A stretch of 11,306 nt of DNA from JAMCXS01 sp964459065 (GCA_964459065.1 CAYWMN010000112.1:1-11306); one strand, 5' to 3'; counted from the first letter of the stretch, positions 1-6,770 are shown. Made by a program: numbers and translations. The notes: generated from the letters alone by a model not told the origin.

Positions 1-78
1 CTTGCTCGAGACGTCCACCATCCGCACGCGCCCCTTGCGATCATAATGGCTCAAGCTTTTGGCTTTTTTCTTTTCCAT
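1..78 (-). CDS. moaC: MoaC, cyclic pyranopterin monophosphate synthase (N-terminal 26 codons only)
   Basis: Partial gene running off the left edge. The minus-strand frame from the ATG at 78-76 reads MEKKKAKSLSHYDRKGRVRM followed by VDVSSK. The pattern L-(S/T)-H-x-D-x-x-G-x-x-R-M-V-D-V-(S/G)-x-K is the conserved N-terminus of MoaC, which with MoaA converts GTP to cyclic pyranopterin monophosphate in the first step of molybdenum cofactor synthesis. The lysine-rich lead before the motif is ordinary for the family. Purine-rich GGAAGGA and GGAG lie 3-15 nt upstream of the ATG and can serve as ribosome binding site. It begins 52 nt after the moeA stop on the same strand, so the two Moco genes are probably cotranscribed. 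Only the N-terminus is visible; the catalytic residues lie outside the window. The identification rests on one short motif plus the moeA neighbour. Confidence 0.85.
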   Translation of the reverse strand, partial: MEKKKAKSLSHYDRKGRVRMVDVSSK

Positions 79-130
79 CGGCTCCGGTTCCTTCCCCGCC
101 GCAAGACCCCGTCGAACGCCTCGAAGATGC

Positions 131-1339
131 TCACGATAATTTCGGCAGCACATCCACCCAGTCGCCTGCCTGGAGCACAGTTTGATCCGGATGAATCACC
201 AGCAGGCAATTGGCTGCAGCGGCGCCGGCCAGGTCTCCCGAGCCTTGCCAGCGAACGGTTTCGACCCTCGGCTCCCGGTGGCGCGTTTCAAAGCGCGCCG
301 GCACAAACCTGGTGAAACCGCCCTTTTGCCGCGTCGGACTTCCCAGCCGAGCCCGGAGGAATTGCGGCCGCTCGAAATTTCCTCCACCGAGCGCTGCAAT
401 CGCCGGCCGGGCGAAAAGCTCGAAGGTCACATAGCTCGAGACTGGATTGCCGGGAAGCCCAAAGAAAAATGTGCCTTGCGCACGACCAAAAACCAGAGGC
501 TTGCCGGGCCGCAGGGCGACGCTTTGGAAATAAAACTCGGCTCCCAACTCCGCCAGCGCTTCTTTGACAAAGTCATACTTGCCCACCGAAACGCCGCCAC
601 TCAGCAGCAAGAGATCCGTTTTCAGTCCTTCCTGCACCCTTTGCCGCAACGCTTCTTTGTTGTCTGGCCCAACGGGCATTTCACGGGGCATTGCTCCCGC
701 GGCCCTCGACTGTGCAGAAAGCATCACCGAATTGCTGTTGCGAACCTGGTACCACTGGGGCGTCTGGTCGATCGGAACGATCTCGTCGCCCGTCGGGAGG
801 ATCGCCACCACCGGCTTGCGGCAGACGGAAACGTCTGCTTTGCCAACGGAAGCCATCAACCCGATTTCGCCCGCCCCTAACCGTCTGCCGCGCGGCAGGA
901 CCTGGCGTCCTTTGGGGGCCTCGCTGCCCTGGCGGGCAACATTTTCAAAAGGCGCCAGGGCCCGTTCGATTTGCACCCGGCCACCCTCGACGCGGGCGTG
1001 CTCCACCATGGCCACGGCGTCGGCGCCTGCGGGCAATGGCGCCCCGGTCATGATCTCGACGCACTGGCCTGGCTGGAGCGTCTCCGGCCAGTATTGCCCG
1101 GCGCGTACTTCGCCGGCAAGCTGCAACGTCGCGCCGGCGCCGGCGGCATCCTGGGAGCGGACGGCGAACCCGTCCCGCATGGAGCGGTGGAAAGGCGGAT
1201 AGTCGCGGTCCGCGTGAACCGGTTCGGCCAGAATTCTACCGTCCGCCTCATTGAGAGGCACGTCTTCGGTGGGGGGGCTTTGTCTGGCCGCGCGGAGCTT
1301 TTCTTCGAGAACGGAAAGAGCTTCTTCGTAGCTGAGCAT
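131..1339 (-). CDS. moeA: Molybdopterin molybdenumtransferase MoeA
   Basis: Inserts molybdate into adenylated molybdopterin (made by a MogA-type protein), releasing AMP and giving active molybdenum cofactor in the cytoplasm. The 402 residues match the usual family length (about 400). In order: an N-terminal MoeA domain with MRDGFAV (54-60, a variant of the common AMDGYAV that keeps the Asp-Gly), MTGAPLPAGAD (97-107), LPRGRRL (148-154); then the MoCF/MogA-like domain with LPTGDEIV (181-188), SGGVSVGKYD (247-256), RPGKPL (277-282) and GLPGNPVSS (294-302); then a C-terminal beta domain ending VDVLPKLS. ATG 1339 gives MLSYEEAL, the normal family start, but the nearest good Shine-Dalgarno (GGAGGAG, complement of 1361-1367) is 21 nt upstream, so initiation is probably weak or coupled to purA, which ends 76 nt upstream. 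The downstream moaC supports a Moco role. No frameshift or missing key residue seen. Confidence 0.95.
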   Translation of the reverse strand: MLSYEEALSVLEEKLRAARQSPPTEDVPLNEADGRILAEPVHADRDYPPFHRSMRDGFAVRSQDAAGAGATLQLAGEVRAGQYWPETLQPGQCVEIMTGAPLPAGADAVAMVEHARVEGGRVQIERALAPFENVARQGSEAPKGRQVLPRGRRLGAGEIGLMASVGKADVSVCRKPVVAILPTGDEIVPIDQTPQWYQVRNSNSVMLSAQSRAAGAMPREMPVGPDNKEALRQRVQEGLKTDLLLLSGGVSVGKYDFVKEALAELGAEFYFQSVALRPGKPLVFGRAQGTFFFGLPGNPVSSYVTFELFARPAIAALGGGNFERPQFLRARLGSPTRQKGGFTRFVPARFETRHREPRVETVRWQGSGDLAGAAAANCLLVIHPDQTVLQAGDWVDVLPKLS

Positions 1340-1415
1340 GATGGCGAATGGCTGGGGCCGCTCCTCCGCATTTTGAAGGCATCGCCGTCTGTGGGCCCCC
1401 GGCAGCCAGAGGGGG

Positions 1416-2738
1416 TTACCTTGAAGCGATCAGTTTCGCAACGCGGCTTTCATCGCGCCAGATGGCTTGCCCGCGTTCGGGGCCGGTTGAAACCATGGCG
1501 ACTTCCACTCCAATCTGGTCAGAGAGGAAGCGCAGGTAATCCTTTGCCTTTTGGGGAAGCTGCGAATAATCCTGGAGTCCATAGGTTTTTTGTTTCCACC
1601 CCGGCAGGGTGCGATAGTTGACTTTAATCTGGTCGACGACGTCGATATCGGCCGGGAAACTTGTAAGCTTGCTCCCTTTGTATTCGTATTCGATGCCAAC
1701 CGGAATTTCTTCCAGGGTATCCAGGATGTCCAGTTTCGTGATGATGACAGCGCTCAGGCCATTCAACCGGGCGCCGTAGCGCGCGGCGGGAACATCGAAC
1801 CATCCGCAGCGGCGAGGACGTCCGGTGACCGCCCCGAACTCGTTCCCCTGCTTCCGGATCTCTTCGCCTTCGCTGCCATGAATTTCTGTGGGGAAAGGCC
1901 CGCTGCCCACGCGCGTCGTGTACGCCTTGGAGACGCCGATCACCGCGCCGATCCGAGTCGGCCCGACCCCCGTGCCCGTCGAGGCTCCTCCCGCCGTGGC
2001 GTTTGAGGAGGTTACAAACGGATACGTTCCGTGGTCGATGTCCAGCAGGGTGCCTTGCGCTCCTTCGAACAGGACTCGCTTACCGCGATCCATTTCCGTA
2101 TTGAGATATTCTGAAACATCGATCAGGCGTGGAACCAACTGGCGCGCCGTTTCGAGGTACTCCGCAATCCAGTCTTCTCCGCCAAACGGGGTGCCTTCAA
2201 ACAGCGCTGAGGCGATCCGGTCTTTTTCAGACAAGACTCCCTTGCACTTTTGCAGAAACGCTTCCGGGTTGCGCAGGTCGCAGGTGCGCAGGCCTCGCCG
2301 GGCCGCTTTGTCTTCGTAAGTGGGGCCGATTCCTTTGGCCGTCGTGCCGATCTTGGCTCCCCCGCGAACCTGTTCGGCCGCCACCTCGTGGCTCCGATGG
2401 TAAGGCATGATGAGATGCGCCCGGTCACTGATCAGAAGCCGGTCGCCCACCTTGATGCCGTTCGATTCGAGCGCCTCAACCTCCCGGGCCAGCGCCTCGG
2501 GATTGACAACAACTCCCGAGCCGATCACTCCGATGGTGTCTTCCCACAGGATTCCCGTCGGCACCAGTTGCAGGATAAATTTCTTGCCATTGGCCATGAC
2601 CGTGTGGCCCGCGTTGGCCCCTCCCTGATACCGGGCCACAATGTCAAAGTGTTCCGCGAGGGCGTCAACGACTTTCCCTTTTCCCTCGTCGCCCCACTGG
2701 AGGCCGATCACGGTAACGTTTGTGTTGTCTTGGCTCAT
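1416..2738 (-). CDS. purA: Adenylosuccinate synthetase PurA
   Basis: Catalyses the first committed step from IMP to AMP: GTP-dependent joining of IMP and aspartate to adenylosuccinate. With the start chosen here the protein has 440 residues, in the normal range. Motifs, numbered from that start: GDEGKGK phosphate loop with the catalytic Asp (16-22), NAGHT with the catalytic His (42-46), GIGPTYEDKAARRG, FEGAQGTLLDIDHGTYPFV, TSSNATAGG, the KAYTTRVGSGPFPTE segment, GRPRRCGWFD, and near the C-terminus the base-binding TKLDILD and GPERGQAI. The start is uncertain. The frame stays open to an ATG at 2774, and tandem ATGs lie at 2741 and 2738. AAAGG lies 7 nt before ATG 2738 (4 nt before ATG 2741), and family proteins begin only a few residues before the VTVIGLQWGDEGKGK strand, so the extra residues from 2774 are probably untranslated. 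It lies about 160 nt after trxA and 76 nt before moeA. Confidence 0.96.
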   Translation of the reverse strand: MSQDNTNVTVIGLQWGDEGKGKVVDALAEHFDIVARYQGGANAGHTVMANGKKFILQLVPTGILWEDTIGVIGSGVVVNPEALAREVEALESNGIKVGDRLLISDRAHLIMPYHRSHEVAAEQVRGGAKIGTTAKGIGPTYEDKAARRGLRTCDLRNPEAFLQKCKGVLSEKDRIASALFEGTPFGGEDWIAEYLETARQLVPRLIDVSEYLNTEMDRGKRVLFEGAQGTLLDIDHGTYPFVTSSNATAGGASTGTGVGPTRIGAVIGVSKAYTTRVGSGPFPTEIHGSEGEEIRKQGNEFGAVTGRPRRCGWFDVPAARYGARLNGLSAVIITKLDILDTLEEIPVGIEYEYKGSKLTSFPADIDVVDQIKVNYRTLPGWKQKTYGLQDYSQLPQKAKDYLRFLSDQIGVEVAMVSTGPERGQAIWRDESRVAKLIASR

Positions 2739-2772
2739 CATTTTGCCTTTGAAAACCGACACTACCCTTTCC

Positions 2773-2778
2773 ATTGTA
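2773..2778 (-). promoter_or_regulatory. Possible -10 hexamer before purA
   Basis: On the minus strand the hexamer TACAAT matches five of six bases of the sigma-70 -10 consensus. No convincing -35 hexamer occurs 16-18 nt upstream. If used, transcription would start near 2766, downstream of the ATG at 2774, which would favour the purA start at 2741 or 2738. A six-base match in a GC-rich genome is weak evidence. Confidence 0.2.
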
Positions 2779-2837
2779 CCCTGACCGGGAAGATGTTCGG
2801 CGAGTTAATCGGCGAGAACGGATGGCTTGTTACCGCA

Positions 2838-2855
2838 GCTTCCGCGTACGGAAGC
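2838..2855 (-). other. Stem-loop in the trxA-purA gap
   Basis: A perfect 7 bp inverted repeat (GCTTCCG / CGGAAGC) with a 4 nt CGTA loop lies in the 160 nt between the trxA stop and the purA start. On the minus-strand transcript it is followed by TGCGGTAACAA, with no run of T, so it is not a classical intrinsic terminator. It could be an RNA-processing or 3'-end stabilising hairpin after trxA, or chance. A second, smaller hairpin (CGGA-CAA-TCCG, 2882-2892) lies just after the trxA stop. Confidence 0.35.
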
Positions 2856-2899
2856 CGCGCGCGAGCCACCCTTCTGCCGGACGGACAATCCGCAAAAGT

Positions 2900-3229
2900 C
2901 TAGATGTTTTTATCGAGCAGCTTGGAAATGGTGTCTTTGGGCTTTGCTCCCACAAGCTGGTCCTGGATCTGGCCGTTCTTGAATAACAAAAGCGTAGGAA
3001 TGCTTCGAATATTGTACCGGCCCGCCACGGATTGGTTGTGATCAACGTTCAACTTTCCAACCTTGGCCCGGCCTGCATAATCGGTGGCAACCGATTCAAC
3101 CGCCGGACTCATCATCCGGCATGGCCCGCACCACTCAGCCCAGAAGTCCACCAGCACCGGCTTGTCGGACTTCAGCACTTCTTCTTCAAAGTTTTGATCG
3201 GTAAATTCCAGTGTGTCATGGCCTGCCAT
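2900..3229 (-). CDS. trxA: Thioredoxin
   Basis: Small cytoplasmic protein-disulfide reductase, recharged by thioredoxin reductase, that gives electrons to enzymes such as ribonucleotide reductase and methionine sulfoxide reductase. At 109 residues it is the exact size of a classical single-domain thioredoxin. Visible landmarks: VDFWAEWCGPC (27-37) with redox cysteines C34 and C37 and the buried Asp28, the cis-proline loop RSIPTLLLF with Pro78, and the glycine near the C-terminus (VGAKPK). There is no signal peptide or membrane segment, so this is TrxA rather than a secreted TlpA/ResA-type protein. The start is well set by GGGAGGA (complement of 3238-3244), 8 nt before the ATG. It begins 37 nt after the glgA stop and is probably cotranscribed with it. 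Gene symbol by family; a genome may carry several thioredoxins. Confidence 0.95.
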   Translation of the reverse strand: MAGHDTLEFTDQNFEEEVLKSDKPVLVDFWAEWCGPCRMMSPAVESVATDYAGRAKVGKLNVDHNQSVAGRYNIRSIPTLLLFKNGQIQDQLVGAKPKDTISKLLDKNI

Positions 3230-3266
3230 TCGATAAATCCTCCCATTCGAGCAAATTGCATCTTGC

Positions 3267-4739
3267 TTACACCGCAGTTTTGGACGCTTTCCCCCTCAAT
3301 TTGGCCTCATAAAGGCCTTGGTAGAGGCTGGCGTAATTCTTTGCAGACTGTTTCCAGGAGAAATCCTGGTGCATGCAGTTCTGCTGGAGCCTTAACCATG
3401 CTTTCTTGTCCCGAAAGACTGCGACTGCCTGCTCAATGCACTGCAGCAAAGCCTGCGGTGTATAGCTGCTGAATTTGAATCCCGTTCCGTTTTCTCCATC
3501 AAACGGGGTAATGGTATCGTCCAGTCCCCCTGTCGCGCGGACCACCGGCACCGTCCCGTACTTCAAGCTGTAGATCTGGTTGAGCCCGCAGGGCTCGTAG
3601 CGCGAGGGCATGACGAACATATCGGCGCCGGCCTCAATCTGATGGGCCAGGGCGTTGTCATAGGCGATGCGCGCCAGGAATTTTTCCGGGTACGATTCTG
3701 CCAGTGAACGGAATAACCCTTCGTATTGGGGCTCACCCGTTCCCAGTGCCACGATATACAGGTCTTTCCACATCAATTCGTCGGCAATCTTGGCGATCAG
3801 GTCGAATCCTTTTTGCGTCACAAATCGCGAAACAATTCCCAGCACCGGCCGATCGAGCTCGGGTTCGCGGGCGCCCATCTTTTCCAGCAGCGCCTTTTTG
3901 CAAGCTTGTTTCCCTGCCAGATTTTCAGGCGTGTAGTTTGCCGGGATCAGTTTGTCCGTTGCGGGGTTCCACTCCTCGTAATCCACGCCGTTCAGAATGC
4001 CTTGCACGCTCGCCGCCCGGCTTCTCAGGACACCTTCCAACCCGTATCCGAATTCCTCGGTCTGGATCTCCTGGGCGTATTTCCGGCTGACGGTTGAGAC
4101 GCTGTCGGAGAAAACGATCCCGCCTTTCAGCAGGTTGATCTTGCCGTAATACTCCAGCCCCTCAATCTTGAACAGGCTCTTGTCGAGCGATATCTCCCCC
4201 ATCGTCTCCCGAGGGAAGAGGCCCTGGTAGGCGATGTTGTGAATTGTAAACAGCACAGAGGTATGCTCAAAAAACGGGTCGTCGGCGTAAAGGCTGCGGA
4301 GATAAGCCGGGATCAGCGCGGCCTGCCAGTCGTGGCAATGGATGACCTCGGGCGGTTTGGCGCTCCGCTTCATAAATTCCAGCGCGCCCATCGAAAAGGC
4401 CGCAAAACGCTTCGCGTTATCCGGATAGTCTTTGCCGCCGGCCATATAGAGCTGGTCGCGGTCAAAAAACTCCGGGCAATTCATCAAGTAGGTCCGGACC
4501 CCGTTCGTTGCTTCAACTTCCTGCATTGAAACGAACTTGAACCCGGAAGAAAGCGGAACCGTCAGGTTGTGAGTGGTGGCGACGATGTTTCCAGGTTTGG
4601 TCTTTCGGTAACGCGGAAGGATGACTTCAACTTCGTGCCCGAGGGAGGCCAGTGCCTTCGGCAGCGAGCCCACAACATCTGCCAGGCCGCCTGTCTTCGA
4701 ATATGGCACGCCTTCGGATGCGACAAATACAATTTTCAC
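3267..4739 (-). CDS. glgA: Glycogen synthase (ADP-glucose type, GT5)
   Basis: Transfers glucose from ADP-glucose to the non-reducing end of an alpha-1,4-glucan in cytoplasmic glycogen synthesis. The product is 490-493 residues, close to the usual 475-490. Numbered from the upstream ATG at 4748: KTGGLAD (18-24) at the nucleotide-sugar site, CHDWQAAL with the conserved His-Asp-Trp (139-141), LNGVDYEEWNP (252-262), IVSRFVTQKG with Arg308 and Lys313 that hold the ADP phosphates, and the GT-B signature YEPCGLNQIYSLKYGTVPVVRATGGL (Glu385 onward; quoted in part only for identification). The ATG at 4748 directly abuts AAGAGG, so it has no Shine-Dalgarno spacing; the GTG at 4739 lies 9 nt after AAGAGG and gives the family-typical N-terminus M-KIVFVASEG. 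I therefore place the start at GTG 4739. First gene of the leftward run; trxA follows after 37 nt. Confidence 0.96.
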   Translation of the reverse strand: MKIVFVASEGVPYSKTGGLADVVGSLPKALASLGHEVEVILPRYRKTKPGNIVATTHNLTVPLSSGFKFVSMQEVEATNGVRTYLMNCPEFFDRDQLYMAGGKDYPDNAKRFAAFSMGALEFMKRSAKPPEVIHCHDWQAALIPAYLRSLYADDPFFEHTSVLFTIHNIAYQGLFPRETMGEISLDKSLFKIEGLEYYGKINLLKGGIVFSDSVSTVSRKYAQEIQTEEFGYGLEGVLRSRAASVQGILNGVDYEEWNPATDKLIPANYTPENLAGKQACKKALLEKMGAREPELDRPVLGIVSRFVTQKGFDLIAKIADELMWKDLYIVALGTGEPQYEGLFRSLAESYPEKFLARIAYDNALAHQIEAGADMFVMPSRYEPCGLNQIYSLKYGTVPVVRATGGLDDTITPFDGENGTGFKFSSYTPQALLQCIEQAVAVFRDKKAWLRLQQNCMHQDFSWKQSAKNYASLYQGLYEAKLRGKASKTAV

Positions 4740-4748
4740 CGGGACCAT

Positions 4749-4754
4749 CCTCTT
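4749..4754 (-). promoter_or_regulatory. Ribosome binding site that decides the glgA start
   Basis: On the minus strand AAGAGG is followed immediately by ATG GTC CCG GTG. Zero spacing makes the ATG a poor start. The GTG three codons later has the usual 9 nt spacing and matches the start of GlgA proteins. Start assignment is inference from spacing. Confidence 0.5.
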
Positions 4755-4780
4755 GATATATTCAATTCGGCAAATAAGCT

Positions 4781-4809
4781 AAATTAGAGGATGGAGTCCT
4801 CAAAGTCAA
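4781..4809 (-). promoter_or_regulatory. Candidate sigma-70 promoter for the glgA-trxA-purA-moeA-moaC run
   Basis: On the minus strand TTGACT (4809-4804, five of six matches to the -35 consensus) is followed after exactly 17 nt by TAATTT (4786-4781, three of six to the -10 consensus). It lies 30-70 nt upstream of glgA in a locally AT-rich stretch, the right place for the promoter of the leftward block. The 17 nt spacer contains a perfect inverted repeat, GAGGA-TGGAG-TCCTC (4787-4801). The -10 match is modest. Confidence 0.4.
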
Positions 4810-4939
4810 GGTTCTGAGTAGGGTCCTTTGGGCGTTGAAGCGGCTTGGCCCCGCCGGAGCGTGGTGCTGCCGGGCCCCACAACCTTTAAAATGTCCTGTC
4901 CGCAGTTCCTCCGGGCGGCAGATGGGAGCGGGACACTGT

Positions 4940-5739
4940 ATGACGACTTTTTTGCGTCACCGGGTAGTTTCAGACCTTAAATATAGGTTGATTGATCAGA
5001 ATCCCCGCTTAAGGCGCTTTTTGTTCTCATTGATTTATCGGAATGAGGATACGGACATCCTGTTTTGCGGTTCCAGGCTGCGTGTCAACAGAAGGAAGGA
5101 GGCCAGTTACATCCACGCCTACAAACACGCCGAATCCGCGGCCGCGCTCAGGGAGGAGCTGGGACCTCTTCTAAGTCTGGCCCTCCTGCTGACCCCGCAG
5201 GACACTTTTGTGGATATCGGCGCCAATGTGGGTTTTTACTCATCCATTTTGTCGCGGCTGGGCCACATCTATCCGCAGATGCGCTTCTATGCTTTTGAGG
5301 CGAACCAGGATACCGCCAGTCGTTTGCGGCTTTCCCTGGAGGGCTGCAACGTTCAAATTTTCGACTTTGCGCTCTCCAATCAGGACACGGAACTGGAGTT
5401 TGTGGAAGGAGGCTCATCCGCGACCTTTGGCTTCAAAGGCAACATGCACGACCAGCAAATCCCGGACCGAACTCAAAAGGTCCGGGCAAAAAAGCTGGAT
5501 AGCGTTGGCGTTGCGGGGAACTCAATCGTGATGAAGATTGACGTCGAGGGCCATGAGCGCCAGGTCCTGGAGGGAGCAGAAGGTTTGTTGCGCGCTAACC
5601 GCGTGAAGGCAGTGTATCTGGATGGCTACCGGGACGACCTCCTGCCCCAATACCTGGCGTCAAAGGGATTCCTGCTCTACGACGGCAGGAACCTGAGTGC
5701 CAACGGGGATGAATACCATTTGCTCGCCATTCATCGGGG
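4940..5739 (+). CDS. FkbM-family SAM-dependent methyltransferase (3' end lost in gap)
   Basis: A class I methyltransferase of the FkbM type, a family that mostly O-methylates sugars or natural products; the substrate here is unknown. From ATG 4940 about 267 residues are visible. Landmarks: the SAM-binding motif VDIGANVGFYS (91-101), the acidic residue after strand 2 in FYAFEAN (Glu120), the FkbM hallmark MKIDVEGHERQVLEGA (198-213), and a C-terminal YHLLAIHRG of the kind that closes the fold, so few residues are likely missing. No signal peptide or membrane segment is evident. The frame is open back to an ATG at 4835, but the extra 35 residues (Pro-, Gly- and Cys-rich) do not look like family sequence. 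GGGAG at 4924-4928, 11 nt before ATG 4940, supports the later start. It is divergent from glgA, with no glycosyltransferase or polysaccharide gene visible beside it. The stop codon falls in the N run. Confidence 0.85.
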
Positions 5740-5839
5740 NNNNNNNNNNNNNNNNNNNNNNNNNNNNNNNNNNNNNNNNNNNNNNNNNNNNNNNNNNNNN
5801 NNNNNNNNNNNNNNNNNNNNNNNNNNNNNNNNNNNNNNN
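5740..5839. other. Assembly gap (100 N)
   Basis: Exactly 100 N, the conventional placeholder for a scaffold gap of unknown length. It truncates the methyltransferase gene at 5739 and hides whatever lies before ksgA. The 41 bases between the gap and the ksgA ATG are open in the ksgA frame and in the frame continuing from the methyltransferase, so they do not show what gene, if any, ended there. Confidence 0.97.
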
Positions 5840-5880
5840 GGCCGGTTGACCTGCTTCCGGAATTCAGGGGCTCAGTTTCC

Positions 5881-6732
5881 ATGCCTAAATCGTATCGTCC
5901 CAAGCTCGGCCAGCACTTTCTCGCGGATGTCCGCTATCGCACCCGAATCGTTCAGACGCTCGGCTTGCGCCCGGACGATCTGGTCATCGAGATCGGGCCG
6001 GGCCACGGAGCCATAACGCCGCTGCTGGCTGCGCAGGCGCGGCAGGTGGCCGCCGTGGAAGTGGACCCTGCCCTGGCCGCCGAGCTCCGGCAGGATTTGG
6101 CGCCGAGGGTGGAAATCATCAACGCCGACATTCTGGGCGTGGACATTGCCGCGATCTGCCGGCGCTTCCAGGCCCGCAAGTGCTTTGTTTTCGGCAATCT
6201 TCCTTATTACATTACCTCGCCCATCCTTCACCATCTGTTGCAGTTTGCCGGCTCGATCCGGGCCATGGGGTTGCTGGTTCAGCGTGAAGTGGCCCTCCGC
6301 CTGGCCGCACGCCCCGGCACCCGCGATTACGGATACTTAACCGTTCTGGCCGCTTTATATGCTTGTCCACATATTGCGTTCGAGGTCCCTCCCGGAGCGT
6401 TTTCTCCGCCGCCCAAAGTCCACTCCGCACTGGTTTATTTTGAAATGCATTCCCCGGATGCCAGAATCGGCCGCGGTCGCGAGGAAGCGTTCCGGGCCTT
6501 CCTGAAGCAATGTTTCACGCAAAAGCGGAAGAAGCTGCTCAATTGCCTTGCTGCTGTCTATCCTCGTGAGCGCGTTCAGGCGGAGCTTGGCGGAATTCCT
6601 GTGCCCCTCAACGCCCGCGCTGAAGAGCTTTCCCTCGATGATTTCATTGCGCTGTTCACAAACCTTGGTCCAGCCAGCAGGACGAGCCGCGGCTCGAACA
6701 ACGCCGGCCGTCCCGGTGCGATGAACGATTGA
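5881..6732 (+). CDS. rsmA: 16S rRNA (adenine1518-N6/adenine1519-N6)-dimethyltransferase
   Basis: KsgA/RsmA transfers four methyl groups from SAM to two adjacent adenines in the 3' terminal hairpin of 16S rRNA, a late check on 30S assembly; its loss gives kasugamycin resistance. Landmarks: KLGQHFL (8-14), the SAM motif IEIGPGHGAITPLL (36-49), Glu60 after strand 2, NADIL (81-85), and the adenine-methyltransferase motif NLPYYITSPIL (106-116), then VPPGAFSPPPKVHSALV and the C-terminal helical domain with QKRKKLLNCL and LSLDDFIALF. At 283 residues it is slightly longer than usual; after the normal family end near residue 262 there is a Ser/Arg/Gly/Asn-rich tail of about 20 residues. AGGGG at 5866-5870 lies 10 nt before the ATG. 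The RNase J gene follows within 70 nt on the same strand. Confidence 0.96.
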   Translation: MPKSYRPKLGQHFLADVRYRTRIVQTLGLRPDDLVIEIGPGHGAITPLLAAQARQVAAVEVDPALAAELRQDLAPRVEIINADILGVDIAAICRRFQARKCFVFGNLPYYITSPILHHLLQFAGSIRAMGLLVQREVALRLAARPGTRDYGYLTVLAALYACPHIAFEVPPGAFSPPPKVHSALVYFEMHSPDARIGRGREEAFRAFLKQCFTQKRKKLLNCLAAVYPRERVQAELGGIPVPLNARAEELSLDDFIALFTNLGPASRTSRGSNNAGRPGAMND

Positions 6733-6761
6733 CGTTCACCCGACCGCGCGGATCGTAGCTG

Positions 6762-6770
6762 TGGTAAGAT
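6762..6770 (+). promoter_or_regulatory. Possible extended -10 promoter for the RNase J gene
   Basis: TGGTAAGAT carries the TG-n of an extended -10 element followed by TAAGAT (five of six to TATAAT). There is no good -35 at 16-18 nt, which extended -10 promoters can lack. If used, RNA would start near 6777, about 20 nt before the candidate ATC start, so the gene could be transcribed apart from ksgA. Confidence 0.3.

Noticed and set aside
79..130. Molybdenum-cofactor riboswitch between moeA and moaC
   Set aside because: The 52 nt gap is too short for the known Moco RNA element and shows no complex structure; the region before moeA (76 nt) is also too short.
182..880. 232-residue plus-strand reading frame opposite moeA, with others at 564-1202 and 971-1621
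   Set aside because: They lie antisense to a fully motif-supported moeA, show no recognisable domains and are the shadow frames expected in GC-rich DNA.
2739..2774. purA N-terminal extension starting at ATG 2774
   Set aside because: The extra residues precede the family's conserved start, and AAAGG is well placed for the ATGs at 2741/2738. Kept only as an alternative.
2838..2855. Intrinsic terminator after trxA
   Set aside because: The hairpin is perfect but no T tract follows on the minus strand, so it is reported only as a stem-loop.
2250..2903. 217-residue plus-strand reading frame opposite purA and the purA-trxA gap
   Set aside because: Antisense to the conserved purA, with no motif and no convincing ribosome binding site; coding shadow.
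4835..4939. 35-residue N-terminal extension of the FkbM methyltransferase
   Set aside because: Pro/Gly/Cys-rich composition unlike the family, and GGGAG suits the ATG at 4940 instead.
5840..6016. Continuation of the FkbM reading frame across the N run into ksgA
   Set aside because: The frame joins only because 100 N happen to keep phase; the part after the gap is an out-of-frame shadow of ksgA.
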